64,000 nucleotides of DNA from Amphritea japonica ATCC BAA-1530 (GTDB lineage Bacteria; Pseudomonadota; Gammaproteobacteria; Pseudomonadales; Balneatricaceae). Below, piece by piece: positions 44,226 through 54,295 of the stretch (positions within the stretch are counted from its first letter, which is position 1; each line of letters starts with the position of its first letter). The notes below the pieces were generated by a model. It made no database searches, was not told the origin of the DNA, and saw only the letters and a program-made list of their open reading frames with translations. The position numbers and the translations under genes are program-made. The stretch lies in assembly GCF_016592435.1 (NCBI RefSeq), contig NZ_AP014545.1, positions 2,860,693 to 2,924,692 on the forward strand. The letters are read 5' to 3'.

Positions 44226-45116
44226 TCAAACCCCGGACTTAAAAGTTTCCACAAGGTGATCGATCAGCGCCCGAACCCGGGCTGAAAGGTGACGGCTTTG
44301 GGGATAAACCGCGTAGAGCGAAATAACGGTCGCTTCCTGCTCTTCGAATAGAATCCTCAGCTTGCCAGTCTCGACATAGGGCTTAATCGCATAATAGGGA
44401 CAGAATACGATGCCCAGGCCGGTGGCACCCATCTGAGCGATCGCTTTCGGGCTGTTTGCATGGAATGAACCACTCACCCGTACCGATACCGGCTCGCCTT
44501 CAACACAAAATGGCCAGGGGCTCTGATCCGCATTAATGCGCATCTGTAAGCAGTTGTGCCGTGACAGATCTGCCGGGCGCTGAGGCTCTCCTACTCTGGA
44601 GATATAGTCAGGCGATGCGGCCACCACCATACGCATATCCATGAGTTTGCGTGCGACCAGGCTGGAATCATTCAAGGGGCCAAATCGAATGGCCAGATCA
44701 AAGCCTTCTTCCACGACAGGTACATAGTGATCTGCCAGCTGTAATTGAATGGTGACATCAGGGTGCAAAGGTTGAAAATGACTTACCGCATCGACCAGAT
44801 GCGTACTACCAAAACCCGTCGGGGCCGTTATCCTGATTGACCCAGCCAACGTGGACTGCCGGGTCTGCACGACACCTTCCAGCTCATCAAACTGTTCTAG
44901 CAGGGGCACACAACGGGTAAAGTAAGCCTCTCCGGTTTCAGTCAGCGTGACACTTCGGGTAGTCCGGTGAAATAACTGAGCGCCCAGCTTTTCTTCAAGC
45001 TGGCGTACATACTTACTGGCCAGCTTAGTGCTTATCTCGAGCTGCTTTGCCCCGGCGGTAAAAGAGCGCTGCCGGGCTACCGCAACGAAGGTACGCATGC
45101 CCACAATGGTATCCAA
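44226..45116 (-). CDS. LysR-family transcriptional regulator
   Basis: 296 aa. Helix-turn-helix FTAGAKQLEISTKLASKYVR, effector domain of the CrgA-like group (GSIRITAPTGFGSTHLV). Divergent from the GST gene at 45269 with a perfect inverted repeat (45165-45183) in the shared promoter. Confidence 0.9.
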   Translation of the reverse strand: MDTIVGMRTFVAVARQRSFTAGAKQLEISTKLASKYVRQLEEKLGAQLFHRTTRSVTLTETGEAYFTRCVPLLEQFDELEGVVQTRQSTLAGSIRITAPTGFGSTHLVDAVSHFQPLHPDVTIQLQLADHYVPVVEEGFDLAIRFGPLNDSSLVARKLMDMRMVVAASPDYISRVGEPQRPADLSRHNCLQMRINADQSPWPFCVEGEPVSVRVSGSFHANSPKAIAQMGATGLGIVFCPYYAIKPYVETGKLRILFEEQEATVISLYAVYPQSRHLSARVRALIDHLVETFKSGV

Positions 45117-45164
45117 TTCAAAACCCCTTCACTTAAAACAGCTCTGGCAAGTAAACCCGACAAC

Positions 45165-45183
45165 TATCTACATTTTGTAGATA
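45165..45183. promoter_or_regulatory. inverted repeat TATCTACA-TTT-TGTAGATA
   Basis: A perfect 8-bp inverted repeat between divergent LysR and GST genes, 49 bp from the LysR start. The likely operator of that regulator. Confidence 0.55.
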
Positions 45184-45268
45184 AAGATTCAATAATACCG
45201 GATATTGTCCATTAACCGTACCCTATCTAGACTAACTCCATCATCAAACAGATCGGATAGGTTACAAA

Positions 45269-45889
45269 ATGTCTAACACAGTTCAGATTTACGCTTTCCC
45301 ATTATCAGGCCACGCACATCGGGTTACTCTGTTTGCGAGTCTCGCAGGCATTCCCCATGAGGTAATCAATGTCGACCTGCCCGCTGGCGAACACAAACAA
45401 GCCGAGTTTCTTAAGCTTAATCCTGCAGGACAGGTACCCGTTATTAAAGATGCGGATGTAGTGTTATCTGATTCAAATGCGATTCTGGTCTATCTGGCAC
45501 GAAAGTATGCACCAGCTTACCTCCCTACAGATTACGTGCTGGAAGCCGAAGTGCAGAAGTTTCTTACCCTGGCGGCAGGTGAAATAGCCTTTGGCCCCTG
45601 TGCTGCCAGGCTGATTACCGTATTTAATGCGCCACTTGACCCTGATTTTGCCCAGACAACGGCGACAAAGGTTTTAGGTAAACTGGAAACGCATTTAGAC
45701 AATCGAGAGTTTTTAGTGGGCGATAGCATCACCATCGCCGATGTCGCTATTTATAGCTACGTAGCCCATGCACCTGAAGGCAATGTTTCGCTGGACGCTT
45801 ATCCCAATGTGCAACGCCTGCTTAAAAATATTGAAGCACAGGATGGCTTCACACCGATGCCCACCACGAACATAGGGTTGCGTGCCTAA
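45269..45889 (+). CDS. glutathione S-transferase family protein
   Basis: 206 aa. Thioredoxin-like N-terminal domain with IYAFPLSGHAHRVTLFASLA (Ser near residue 13 as likely glutathione-activating residue), cis-Pro region NPAGQVPVIKDAD and SDSNAILVYLARKY; C-terminal helical domain with VGDSITIADVAIYSYV. Probably induced through the divergent LysR regulator (inference). Confidence 0.9.
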   Translation: MSNTVQIYAFPLSGHAHRVTLFASLAGIPHEVINVDLPAGEHKQAEFLKLNPAGQVPVIKDADVVLSDSNAILVYLARKYAPAYLPTDYVLEAEVQKFLTLAAGEIAFGPCAARLITVFNAPLDPDFAQTTATKVLGKLETHLDNREFLVGDSITIADVAIYSYVAHAPEGNVSLDAYPNVQRLLKNIEAQDGFTPMPTTNIGLRA

Positions 45890-46035
45890 CCGCTTACGCG
45901 CTTACGACTGGCATCCCCTGCTCTAGCCGGTCTCAGGTTCATCTTTAAAGTGGTGAATCTGAGTCAGACTGGCTCTGCTCTTATGAAATGCCCAACCGCT
46001 TAACAACACCCACTAGCAGTCTCTCAGGTGACACT

Positions 46036-47007
46036 ATGCAAACTCCACATAACCGATACGCAACACAAACACCTTTTCATACCGGTGAAAAGGTGATGCA
46101 AGCCCGTACCGGCATGAGCGAACGGATGGACAGCATCGGTGGGCAGATTATCCGCTCATATATGCCGGACCAGCATCGACAGTTTTTCTCAAAACTGCCC
46201 TTTATGGTCATCGGTAGTATTGATCAACAGGGCCAGCCATGGGCGTCTGTTATTGCAGGTAAACCCGGCTTTATCGCATCCCCCAGCCCGACGGCACTTG
46301 AATTTATGACTCAGGCGATAACAGGTGACCCATTACAAAATAATATACAGGTTGGCGCCCCACTGGGGCTGTTGGGGATTGAACTACCTACCCGCCGCCG
46401 CAACCGCATGAACGCTCATATCAGCCACGCATCGGATAGCGGTTTCTCAATAACCGTTGACCAATCGTTTGGTAACTGCCCTCAATATATACAGACCCGC
46501 TCCGTTACCTATACTCCACGTCAACAATCGGCCATCAATGACAACAACATTACTCACTTCTCAACCCTGGATGAGAGTGCGCAGCAGTGGATTGCAGAGA
46601 CCGATACATTCTTTGTCTCCAGTTATGTCCCCTCAGACAACAGCCCTGACACTGAAGGTGTCGATGTATCCCATCGAGGCGGACAAGCGGGCTTTATCAA
46701 GGTGCAGGGAGACACCCTCACCATTCCGGATTTCTCGGGGAACTTCCTGTTTATGACACTGGGCAACTTTGTCATCAACCCCAAAGCAGGACTGCTATTT
46801 ATCGATTTCCAGAGCGGTAACCTGATGATGCTGACCGGCAGCGTAACCATACTTGCAGAAGGAGACCCTGAAATAAGAGATATACAGGGCGCTGAACGGG
46901 GCTGGACCTTCACACTAGAACACGGCGTGCGAATAGAAAGCGCACTCCCTTTTCAATTTGAATTCGGTGAATACTCACCAAGAAGTTTAGCAACGGGACG
47001 TTGGTGA
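46036..47007 (+). CDS. pyridoxamine 5'-phosphate oxidase-family flavin-binding protein
   Basis: 323 aa from ATG 46036, preceded by AGGTG at five bases; an in-frame ATG at 45988 is less supported. The split-barrel flavin domain is visible in KLPFMVIGSIDQQGQPWASV and FGNCPQYIQTR, and a second barrel segment has FLFMTLGNFVINPKAGLLFI. Longer than PdxH and lacking its C-terminal signature, so it is not the vitamin B6 enzyme. It follows the GST gene by about 150 bp and may belong to the same response. Confidence 0.8.
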   Translation: MQTPHNRYATQTPFHTGEKVMQARTGMSERMDSIGGQIIRSYMPDQHRQFFSKLPFMVIGSIDQQGQPWASVIAGKPGFIASPSPTALEFMTQAITGDPLQNNIQVGAPLGLLGIELPTRRRNRMNAHISHASDSGFSITVDQSFGNCPQYIQTRSVTYTPRQQSAINDNNITHFSTLDESAQQWIAETDTFFVSSYVPSDNSPDTEGVDVSHRGGQAGFIKVQGDTLTIPDFSGNFLFMTLGNFVINPKAGLLFIDFQSGNLMMLTGSVTILAEGDPEIRDIQGAERGWTFTLEHGVRIESALPFQFEFGEYSPRSLATGRW

Positions 47008-47067
47008 TTTAGTGCACAGACCGCTCATTGAGAGGCCTTTTTTTGATGGCTTTATTTAAGAACGATA

Positions 47068-47291
47068 CACCACAGAGAGTGATTTTGTTTCATTGATCTC
47101 AATTCAGCATCAGAATATCAATTACTCTGACCCCATTGATTCTTGTGCCCTCTGGATACCTGTGGCAATTAGTTATTCCCTACATGCTGATGGTTTTATC
47201 GCGACGGGGTACCCAGAGGGCATGCTAGCGTCACTCCTACAAAAAACCATGTAGCTCATCCCCCTCTGTGCTCTTAGTGTCCTCTGTGGTG
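47068..47291. repeat. CCACAGAG-type dispersed repeat, copy 2, with family-B segment inside
   Basis: CACCACAGAG (47068-47077) and CTCTGTGGTG (47282-47291) are perfect inverted ends around about 200 bp. The interior holds a segment ending CACTCCTACAAAAA (47231-47246), related to the repeats at 24718-24952. No gene inside. Confidence 0.6.
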
Positions 47292-47299
47292 AACCGCCG

Positions 47300-50200
47300 T
47301 TAGGCCACCCGATACTCCGCACCCAACTCACTAATCCCCAGCCCACTCTTTTTAACCACCCTGAGCTGAACTGGAATTCGCTCTTTCATCGCTTCGATAT
47401 GGCTGATGACACCGATCATTTTGCCGGAGGCGTTGAGGTTATCCAACGCATCGAGGGCTATATCCAGTGTTTCACTGTCTAGCGTGCCAAAGCCTTCATC
47501 CAGGAACAGGGAGTCGATGCTGGTTTTATGACTGACTAGATCAGAGAGCGCCAACGCCAATGCCAGACTCACCAGAAAGCTTTCGCCACCGGACAAGGTT
47601 TTGGTATCCCGTTCGATATCACCCTGCCAGGTATCTAATACACTGAGCTCTAACCCGGCATCTTGCTTACGTTTCAGCAGGTATCGACCATGCAGGCGTT
47701 CCAGTTGCTGGTTAGCCAGATGGACCAGATTATCCAGGGTCAGGCCCTGGGCGAACTTACGGAATTTATCGCCTTTCTGTGAGCCGATCAGTGAGTGCAG
47801 GTATTGAATATCATCGTAATGTTCGGTGTACGCTTCAATCTCATCGAACAGCGCCTGCTGATCTTTTCGGCGGTTCTGGTCTGAGGCTAGCTCGTTACTA
47901 ATCTCTCCAACCCGTCTTGCCAACTGTTCCACAGTGTTATTCAGTTCGCTGATCTGTGCTTCGATATCCTCTTTGGGGATTTTCTGGTATTCCACTGCGA
48001 GTGGGTTTTCCTGTACGGTTGTCAGCGCCTGCTCTGCGTTATCCAGCAATGCTTTAGCCTGTGCGAGTTCGCTATCCAGCTGCCGCTTCTTATCTTGTAG
48101 CACTTTGCGTTCCGGCTCTGACAGCAGAGCCTGCTGGAATGCCTCTTCGGTGCGAAACGGGCTGTCTGACAATGCGGTTAACCAGCTGGACTTTCGCGCT
48201 TCCAGACGGGTTTGTGACACGTTAAGCGCTTGTTGCTGGTTGTTCAGCTCCGCGAGCTGGGCTTTATGCGCGCTGGATAACTGGTGACTGCTCTCCTGCG
48301 CTGTTTTATGAGTAGCCTCAGCAGATTGCAGCTGAGCCTGGCTCTCTGTGCGCGCCTGGCTAACAACCTTCTCACCAAAAATTTCACTACGCTGAGTTTT
48401 CAATCGTTGAAGTGACTCACTCAACAGTTCCCGTTCCTGCTGCAATTGTGTCAGTTGTTTTTCAAGGCCCGTCAGCTGCTTCTCGCAGTGAGTCTGTTCG
48501 AGACTAAAGCGATTAAGATGGCTAGTGAGCTGTTCTTTCTTACCGCTAAATTCGTCCCACTGTTTTGCATCCAGCTGTTTGGCTTCTAACCATTCTTGTA
48601 GCTCTTCTGACACCGGTGGACGGTAGCCCTGCTCGGTTAGCTGTGCAGTAAACGACTCGCGCTGAACAATGACCTGCTCTGAGCGTTTGGCTTTATCTTG
48701 TTGGACTTCAAGCAGACTCCTGGAGAGGTTAGTTATCGCCTGCTCACTCAACTCAAGTCTGTTTTTCAGTTGTTCTGCACTGCGCAATGCGTTATCCCAT
48801 TGCTGTTTGGCATCGTCTCTCTGCTTGTTCAGCGCTTTAAGTTGCTGAATCGCATCCGCAGACTGTTGTCGCTTTACCTGTTCCGCGGCTTCGTACTGTT
48901 GCAGGCTTTGACTATCGCTAATTGGAAAGCTGAGATTCAAAGCTCTTGTGATTTGCTGCCACTGCTGCTCTAAAGCGGACTGTTCAGTCTTTATCGCACT
49001 TAACCGTTGCACTAATTCCTGCAGATGACGCTCAACTGAGGTCAATGCGGCAGCAGTATCCTGCCCCTGTTCTTTGATAGCGTTGAGCTCCTGCTCGGCT
49101 GCCTCTCTGTCTTTAATGGCCTGAGACAGGTCGGATACTTCGCCCGTCAGCCTTGGATGATCATGGGAGCCACACAGAGGGCACTCCTCTCCGGCCTGAA
49201 GGTCGGCCCGGAACTGGGCTAACTGTTCATCCTGGGTGACGAGTTTGCTTAGCGCCTTTACCAACTGCTCCTGTTTTTTATACTGGGCTCGTAACTGATC
49301 TCGTGTCTGCTTGACTGTTTTTTGTCGGGCCTGCTCGCTCTTTTCGGTTGCCTGCTTTTCCTGCCGTTCTGTATCAAGCTGCTGCCAGCGGTGACTGAGC
49401 GGCTGCAGTTGAAGCAACTGGGTGTAACTGGTATTCAACCGCTCCCGTTGCTGCTCTAACGTATCAATATCCCCCTGCTCGCTTGCTGCAACTGAGGCAC
49501 CATTTGCCTGCTGCCAGACCTGTTCTAGTTTGCCTGTTTCCGCCATAGCAGCTTGATACTGTTTATCATCTGCAGCATGTGAGTTCTGCTGCTGAGTCAG
49601 CTGTTGCTGAAGACCGGTTGTTTTGTTGATCAGCTGGGTTAACCCAGCCTCTTCCAGCAGAATCTGTTCGGCCTGTATTTGCCACTGACCCAGGTACTGT
49701 TTTAATGACCCGTCGGCCTTGTGCTGCAGCAGATATTGATCAACCACTTCGAGCTCAACAACCTCAGTTTTAATCTGCTTGTTAAGCGAGGTTAACTGCT
49801 GTTGGTCGACATCTCTTTTCGAAACAATCTCTTTAATACTGTTATCTTTATCGTTGAGCCTTAGCTGTTCAGCGCTGATATTCTGATCCAGCGGAACCAC
49901 CTGATCATTGATCAGCAGCTCTTGCTGTTCATGCTGCTTTTTGGTTTCTTCGAGTAATACTCGCTGCTGATCGAAGCTGGCAGCGGCAGTCTCCATTTGC
50001 ACTTTTACGCCCTGCTCTGATATCTGCTTTTCGTTATAGAGCTTTTCACTGTTATCACGCTGTAACTGAGCTTCCTGCAGTAACGTAAATGGGATTCGCA
50101 ATTGTTCTGCCGGTTCACTCTGCTGTAAGCGCAGCAAAGCGGGTTGTGCCAGGGTTTGCTGCTCTTTGACCGCTTCTAAGCGCTCAGTGTTAGCGATTAT

Positions 50201-50974
50201 CTCTTGCAACCCACGATCATGCTGTTGCCACCAGTTTAAGTGAGCACTGGAAGCTGAAACGTTGATCTTATGTTCAGCCTGTTGCTGCTGAAGCAGGGTT
50301 AACTCTTCCTGTAATTGTTGTTTAGCCTCACCAGTGAGCAACTGTACACCTTTGGCCTGAGAGTTCAGTTCTGCCAGCTTTTGCTTAGCCTCAGCAAAGT
50401 GCAGGTGCACCTGCTCAGAGATCCGCCCATAGATCTCGGTGCCGGTTAACTCTTCTAACAACTCTGCTCGCTCGGCTTCTTTGGCATTCAGAAAAGCGGC
50501 AAACTCCCCCTGGGAGAGCAGCATCGATTTGGTGAAACGGGAGAAATCCAGGCCAGTGATACGTTCAATCGTTTCGTTTTTTTGCTTTATCTGGGTTGCC
50601 AGCACATTGCCCGTAACAACTTCAGCCAGCTCAACATCTGCCTGTTGCAGATTGCCGTCTGACTTACCTCGGGAACGCCGCATGCTCCAATGGGCACGAT
50701 AGGCTTTGCCCTTCACTTCAAACTGCACTTCAGCGGAGCACTCAGCGGTGCCACGGGTCATAATTTCGTTGGTTGACGCCGAGATCTGGCCTAAGCGGGG
50801 CGTCTGATGGTAAAGCGCTACACAGATCGCATCGAGCAAGGTGGTTTTACCTGCTCCCGTCGGCCCGGTGATCGCAAACAGGCCGTTATCCACAAAGGGG
50901 GATTGAGTGAAGTCGATCTTCCACTCGCCTTTCAGAGAGTTCAGATTTTTGAACTGGAGGCTTAATATCTTCAT
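47300..50974 (-). CDS. sbcC: exonuclease subunit SbcC
   Basis: 1224 aa SMC-like ATPase of the SbcCD (Mre11-Rad50) nuclease, which cleaves hairpins and processes blocked ends. Walker A GPTGAGKTTLLDAICVALYH (about 38), two long coiled coils, the zinc hook CPLC in ECPLCGSHDHP mid-protein, the ABC signature LSGGESFLVSLALALALSDL and Walker B SLFLDEGFGTLD near the C-terminus. Overlaps sbcD by 4 bp (ATGA). Confidence 0.96.
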   Translation of the reverse strand: MKILSLQFKNLNSLKGEWKIDFTQSPFVDNGLFAITGPTGAGKTTLLDAICVALYHQTPRLGQISASTNEIMTRGTAECSAEVQFEVKGKAYRAHWSMRRSRGKSDGNLQQADVELAEVVTGNVLATQIKQKNETIERITGLDFSRFTKSMLLSQGEFAAFLNAKEAERAELLEELTGTEIYGRISEQVHLHFAEAKQKLAELNSQAKGVQLLTGEAKQQLQEELTLLQQQQAEHKINVSASSAHLNWWQQHDRGLQEIIANTERLEAVKEQQTLAQPALLRLQQSEPAEQLRIPFTLLQEAQLQRDNSEKLYNEKQISEQGVKVQMETAAASFDQQRVLLEETKKQHEQQELLINDQVVPLDQNISAEQLRLNDKDNSIKEIVSKRDVDQQQLTSLNKQIKTEVVELEVVDQYLLQHKADGSLKQYLGQWQIQAEQILLEEAGLTQLINKTTGLQQQLTQQQNSHAADDKQYQAAMAETGKLEQVWQQANGASVAASEQGDIDTLEQQRERLNTSYTQLLQLQPLSHRWQQLDTERQEKQATEKSEQARQKTVKQTRDQLRAQYKKQEQLVKALSKLVTQDEQLAQFRADLQAGEECPLCGSHDHPRLTGEVSDLSQAIKDREAAEQELNAIKEQGQDTAAALTSVERHLQELVQRLSAIKTEQSALEQQWQQITRALNLSFPISDSQSLQQYEAAEQVKRQQSADAIQQLKALNKQRDDAKQQWDNALRSAEQLKNRLELSEQAITNLSRSLLEVQQDKAKRSEQVIVQRESFTAQLTEQGYRPPVSEELQEWLEAKQLDAKQWDEFSGKKEQLTSHLNRFSLEQTHCEKQLTGLEKQLTQLQQERELLSESLQRLKTQRSEIFGEKVVSQARTESQAQLQSAEATHKTAQESSHQLSSAHKAQLAELNNQQQALNVSQTRLEARKSSWLTALSDSPFRTEEAFQQALLSEPERKVLQDKKRQLDSELAQAKALLDNAEQALTTVQENPLAVEYQKIPKEDIEAQISELNNTVEQLARRVGEISNELASDQNRRKDQQALFDEIEAYTEHYDDIQYLHSLIGSQKGDKFRKFAQGLTLDNLVHLANQQLERLHGRYLLKRKQDAGLELSVLDTWQGDIERDTKTLSGGESFLVSLALALALSDLVSHKTSIDSLFLDEGFGTLDSETLDIALDALDNLNASGKMIGVISHIEAMKERIPVQLRVVKKSGLGISELGAEYRVA

Positions 50975-52350
50975 GCGCCCTGCTCCGGATTTTCAACTTC
51001 CGACAGTATCTGCTGGAACTGCTCTTTTATCCTGCCCAGACGCAACTGCTCCACCTCACCTTCGAAGCTCTCCAGTTCCAGTCGCTTAGCAAAGACATCA
51101 TCGGGCGTTAACTCTGCCAGAGTTTCACGTGCGGTCTGGGTTAACGATTGCTTAGCGGTATTACGTGTACGCCGCAGCTGCAATACTTCAAAGGAAGGAA
51201 TGACTGTCTGCTCTACTACCTGTTCTAGGGACTGCTCTAGGGACTGCTCTAGGGTCTGCTCTAGGGTCTGCTCAACGCTCAACCCTTCGATCAGTGTCTG
51301 AATTCGTTGCGGCAGATCCGCCAGATAGTCCTGCAGTTCAACCTCTATACAGAGCCAAACCGATTTAGTCTGCGGCGTATTTTCATGGGTATTAGCATCA
51401 AACGCTTTCAGCTGAGATTCGATGCTGCTGAGATCCCCTTTTATCACCGCCATCGGTTGAAACCTTGGCACTTCAAGGGGAGTAATAGCGACCCTTTCAG
51501 CCTGGTCAAACTCCACTAACAACACCTGCTTAGTGGTTTTCAGTTCATCAAAGCTCAGTGGAATGGGCGAGCCGCTATAACGGATATGCTCTGATTTGGC
51601 GACCATCTGTGGCCTGTGGATATGTCCCAGGGCAATATAGTCCGCCGGGGGAAATCCATCCGCCGCAAAACCATCCAGGCTTCCGATATAGATATCACGC
51701 ACCGAGTCTGACTGACTCACGCCCAACGCCGTGAGATGGCCGGTAGCGATGATCGGTACACTCAACTGCTTCTCTTCTCTGACAGCCAGTGCTGCCTGAT
51801 ACAGCTGATGATAATGCTGCTTAATCGCCTCGCCTAATGCCTGGCGCTTTTCAAGACCCGATTCGCCGGCACGACTCTGTATAACATCGCGGGGACGGAT
51901 AAAGGGTATCGCACAGAGAATGGCTCCGGTGTCACCCGCACGGTTTTTTAGCTCAATGATTTGAGTATGGGTCGGTTCAGATCTGACTGTATCCTCTGTT
52001 ACTTCAGTGGAAACAGCACTCGGGACAACATTAGCAACGACGTGCGTATTAAGGCAGGCCACCAGCTGTTTCGATTCATTCAGGGTCGATACTGAATCGT
52101 GATTGCCACCCAATACCACCAGCGTGCAATTCAACTGACTGATAGCGACGATGAACTGGTTATACATCTCCCGTGCATAGCTCGGCGGGGTGCCGGTATC
52201 AAAGATATCACCAGCGACGATGACTGCATCGATATCATGGGCAGCGACCTGCTCCAACAACCAGGCGAGAAATGCCTGATGCTCCGCTTTGCGGCTTTTG
52301 GTAAAAAAGCTCTGACCCAGATGCCAGTCAGACGTATGTAGGAGTTTCAT
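50971..52350 (-). CDS. sbcD: exonuclease subunit SbcD
   Basis: 459 aa metallophosphoesterase subunit. Motifs in order: LHTSDWHLGQ, VIVAGDIFDTG, VVLGGNHDS, ATGHL, ALGHIHRPQ. The C-terminal half contains an unusual run of four-residue units (LEQT/LEQS) encoded by the 12-bp repeats at 51220-51267, making it longer than E. coli SbcD (400 aa). Confidence 0.95.
   Translation of the reverse strand: MKLLHTSDWHLGQSFFTKSRKAEHQAFLAWLLEQVAAHDIDAVIVAGDIFDTGTPPSYAREMYNQFIVAISQLNCTLVVLGGNHDSVSTLNESKQLVACLNTHVVANVVPSAVSTEVTEDTVRSEPTHTQIIELKNRAGDTGAILCAIPFIRPRDVIQSRAGESGLEKRQALGEAIKQHYHQLYQAALAVREEKQLSVPIIATGHLTALGVSQSDSVRDIYIGSLDGFAADGFPPADYIALGHIHRPQMVAKSEHIRYSGSPIPLSFDELKTTKQVLLVEFDQAERVAITPLEVPRFQPMAVIKGDLSSIESQLKAFDANTHENTPQTKSVWLCIEVELQDYLADLPQRIQTLIEGLSVEQTLEQTLEQSLEQSLEQVVEQTVIPSFEVLQLRRTRNTAKQSLTQTARETLAELTPDDVFAKRLELESFEGEVEQLRLGRIKEQFQQILSEVENPEQGA
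51220..51267 (-). repeat. in-frame 12-bp tandem repeat in sbcD
   Basis: Four units of CTGYTCTAGGGW in a row, encoding repeated LEQ-T/S. Because the unit is a multiple of three, copy-number change keeps the frame. Confidence 0.9.
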
Positions 52351-52520
52351 TCAGATCGTCCGTAACCATAAAAATACCGCTAGACTATCACAATGATCAC
52401 TCCCACTTGATCGATTTCTACCTTAAAATAACAACCTGCTGTTAAATGACAGAACCTTCAACGGTTATGCACCTTTCACAATTTTAATACCTTACCAACC
52501 AGACATCAGGACACCAGTTA

Positions 52521-53156
52521 ATGCCTTTTGATATTACAGCGGTTATCAGCATCATGGGGCTCTCGGCGGTAGCAGTCTTCGCCGTTTCGGGCGCTCTGGA
52601 TGCCGCCCGTCAGAAGATGGATATTCTGGGATTGATGCTGATAGGTACGGCAACGGGTCTGGGCGGTGGCACTCTGCGTGATGTACTGCTTGGGAAACTG
52701 CCGGTATTCTGGATACAAGAGCCCGTCTGGATCATTATCTGCCTGGTCGCTTCAGCCGTTACCTACTTTATTGCGCCCAAGCTGGCTTCGCGAACACGTG
52801 CCCTGATCTGGATGGATGCGGTTGGTATAGCTCTGTTTGCCGTTGTCGGCACAGAGATCGGCCTGAAGTTTGGTACGTCACCTCTGATTGCGGTCTGTAT
52901 GGGGGTTATGACCGGAAGCTTTGGCGGTATCGCCCGTGACCTGCTCTGTGGCAGCAACCTGACACTGATGAATGAAGAACTCTATATCACACCGATGCTG
53001 GTCGGTTCCGTTACTTATCTGATACTCAATACCTTAAGCCTGCCCTACAGTTATGACCTGATTGGGGGTTTTATCGTAGCGTTTAGTCTTCGAGCGCTGG
53101 CCATTCAGTTCAATATTAAACTGCCAAATATGTATCGTAAGCATCAAGACTCTTAA
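52521..53156 (+). CDS. TRIC-type cation channel family protein (UPF0126/YicG-like)
   Basis: 211 aa, seven hydrophobic segments. Duplicated glycine-rich signatures GTATGLGGGTLRDVLLG (about 45-62) and GVMTGSFGGIARDLLCG (about 131-148) define the UPF0126 family, prokaryotic homologues of trimeric intracellular cation channels. Some members have been linked to amino-acid (glycine) transport; specificity here is unknown. Confidence 0.88.
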   Translation: MPFDITAVISIMGLSAVAVFAVSGALDAARQKMDILGLMLIGTATGLGGGTLRDVLLGKLPVFWIQEPVWIIICLVASAVTYFIAPKLASRTRALIWMDAVGIALFAVVGTEIGLKFGTSPLIAVCMGVMTGSFGGIARDLLCGSNLTLMNEELYITPMLVGSVTYLILNTLSLPYSYDLIGGFIVAFSLRALAIQFNIKLPNMYRKHQDS

Positions 53157-53185
53157 GTTTTTAATAGCCCATCAGTGACAATCAA

Positions 53186-53212
53186 AAAAGGCGAACACAG
53201 GGTTCGCCTTTT
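53186..53212. terminator. bidirectional terminator
   Basis: AAAAGGCGAAC and GTTCGCCTTTT between convergent genes. Confidence 0.85.
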
Positions 53213-53248
53213 ACATCACCTTTCTACTTAATAAGTGACTTTACCTGC

Positions 53249-54064
53249 CTACCACTCGTTCAACACCGCCCCGGGGAAGTGTTCCCTTAATACCCGATTC
53301 TGAAACTGATCATTAAAGCGGCAATTAATAATGATAATAAATCGCTCGAATGGCTGACTCTCGTCCTGTGGTTGCAGACTCCCTACGCTGTGGTATATCT
53401 GATCATCCCTGATATGCAAAATCTCTCCTGGTGCAAGATCCGCTGAAATAATCTCATGCTGCCCCTGTTTATCAAACGATAACGAGCTGGTCGCACCCCT
53501 CACATTTTCCCGGTTGATCACCAGTACACTGAGAAACTTACTACCATCTTTATGGATACCCTGCCCCTGCAAAGGGTCGGTTAATTTATCTCCCCGCACA
53601 CCGTTTATCTGCATCAGAATCGGTTCACCCGGCTGAATATCCCACAGATCGGCCCAGCCTTTAATAAACGCGGTGACATCGTCCCGCTGAATAAATGGCT
53701 CTTCCAGAGGCGCATAGTGGCGTATTTTATCGGCCATCGTTTCAGCGTCATTGAAAGCACCAGCCTGTGCCATCGGGCAACCGGCTAACACGCGGGGCTC
53801 ACCTGATTGATCCAGATAAAACCAGGACATCCGCTTCCAGCGAGTTTCCACATAGGGGTCGCGGGGAAGCTGGTCCAGATAAGGTAACCAGCCTTGCAGA
53901 TCTATTTGGGTATCGACATCGGTTCGACTCCAGTTACCCAAACGTATTTCTTCATACACCCGGGTATCCCAATAACGCCTTTGACGTTGATGAATAATCT
54001 GCTGAGCCGTTAGTGGCTGTGGTGGATGGTTTTGCGGGACGTTATTTGCTATAAAAGTTCCCAT
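53249..54064 (-). CDS. 2-oxoglutarate/Fe(II) dioxygenase (PF10014-like)
   Basis: 271 aa from ATG 54064 with AAGGAG upstream; TTG 54085 is the alternative. The HxD of the iron site is in GQGIHKDGSKFLSVLVI, the distal His in DQIYHSVG, and a likely 2-oxoglutarate-binding arginine in FERFIIIINCR. The pattern resembles the 2OG-Fe dioxygenase family that includes bacterial isoleucine hydroxylases. An amino-acid hydroxylase is plausible, not shown. Confidence 0.75.
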   Translation of the reverse strand: MGTFIANNVPQNHPPQPLTAQQIIHQRQRRYWDTRVYEEIRLGNWSRTDVDTQIDLQGWLPYLDQLPRDPYVETRWKRMSWFYLDQSGEPRVLAGCPMAQAGAFNDAETMADKIRHYAPLEEPFIQRDDVTAFIKGWADLWDIQPGEPILMQINGVRGDKLTDPLQGQGIHKDGSKFLSVLVINRENVRGATSSLSFDKQGQHEIISADLAPGEILHIRDDQIYHSVGSLQPQDESQPFERFIIIINCRFNDQFQNRVLREHFPGAVLNEW

Positions 54065-54295
54065 AATAGTGTCACTCCTTTGCAAGGGTTAATAGCTGCT
54101 TTTTGCAGCCCATAAGACAAGAGGCTCAGCATTATCCGAACCTCTCAACTCTATTTGTAGCAATTAAAACGATCGTTTAGAAATGCTATCGTTTATTCAG
54201 TAAATACCAGCTGGATTGAGATCCAGATACGGACTTGCCTAATCGAATGTATCTGAACAACTTTTCAGCAGCGTTTCTCACTAAGGAAGAAAGAG

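Noticed and set aside
47024-47050. Terminator after the flavin-binding protein gene (T-run at 47038-47044)
   Set aside because: A T-run is present but the stem before it (CTC/GAG core) is too short and mismatched to call.
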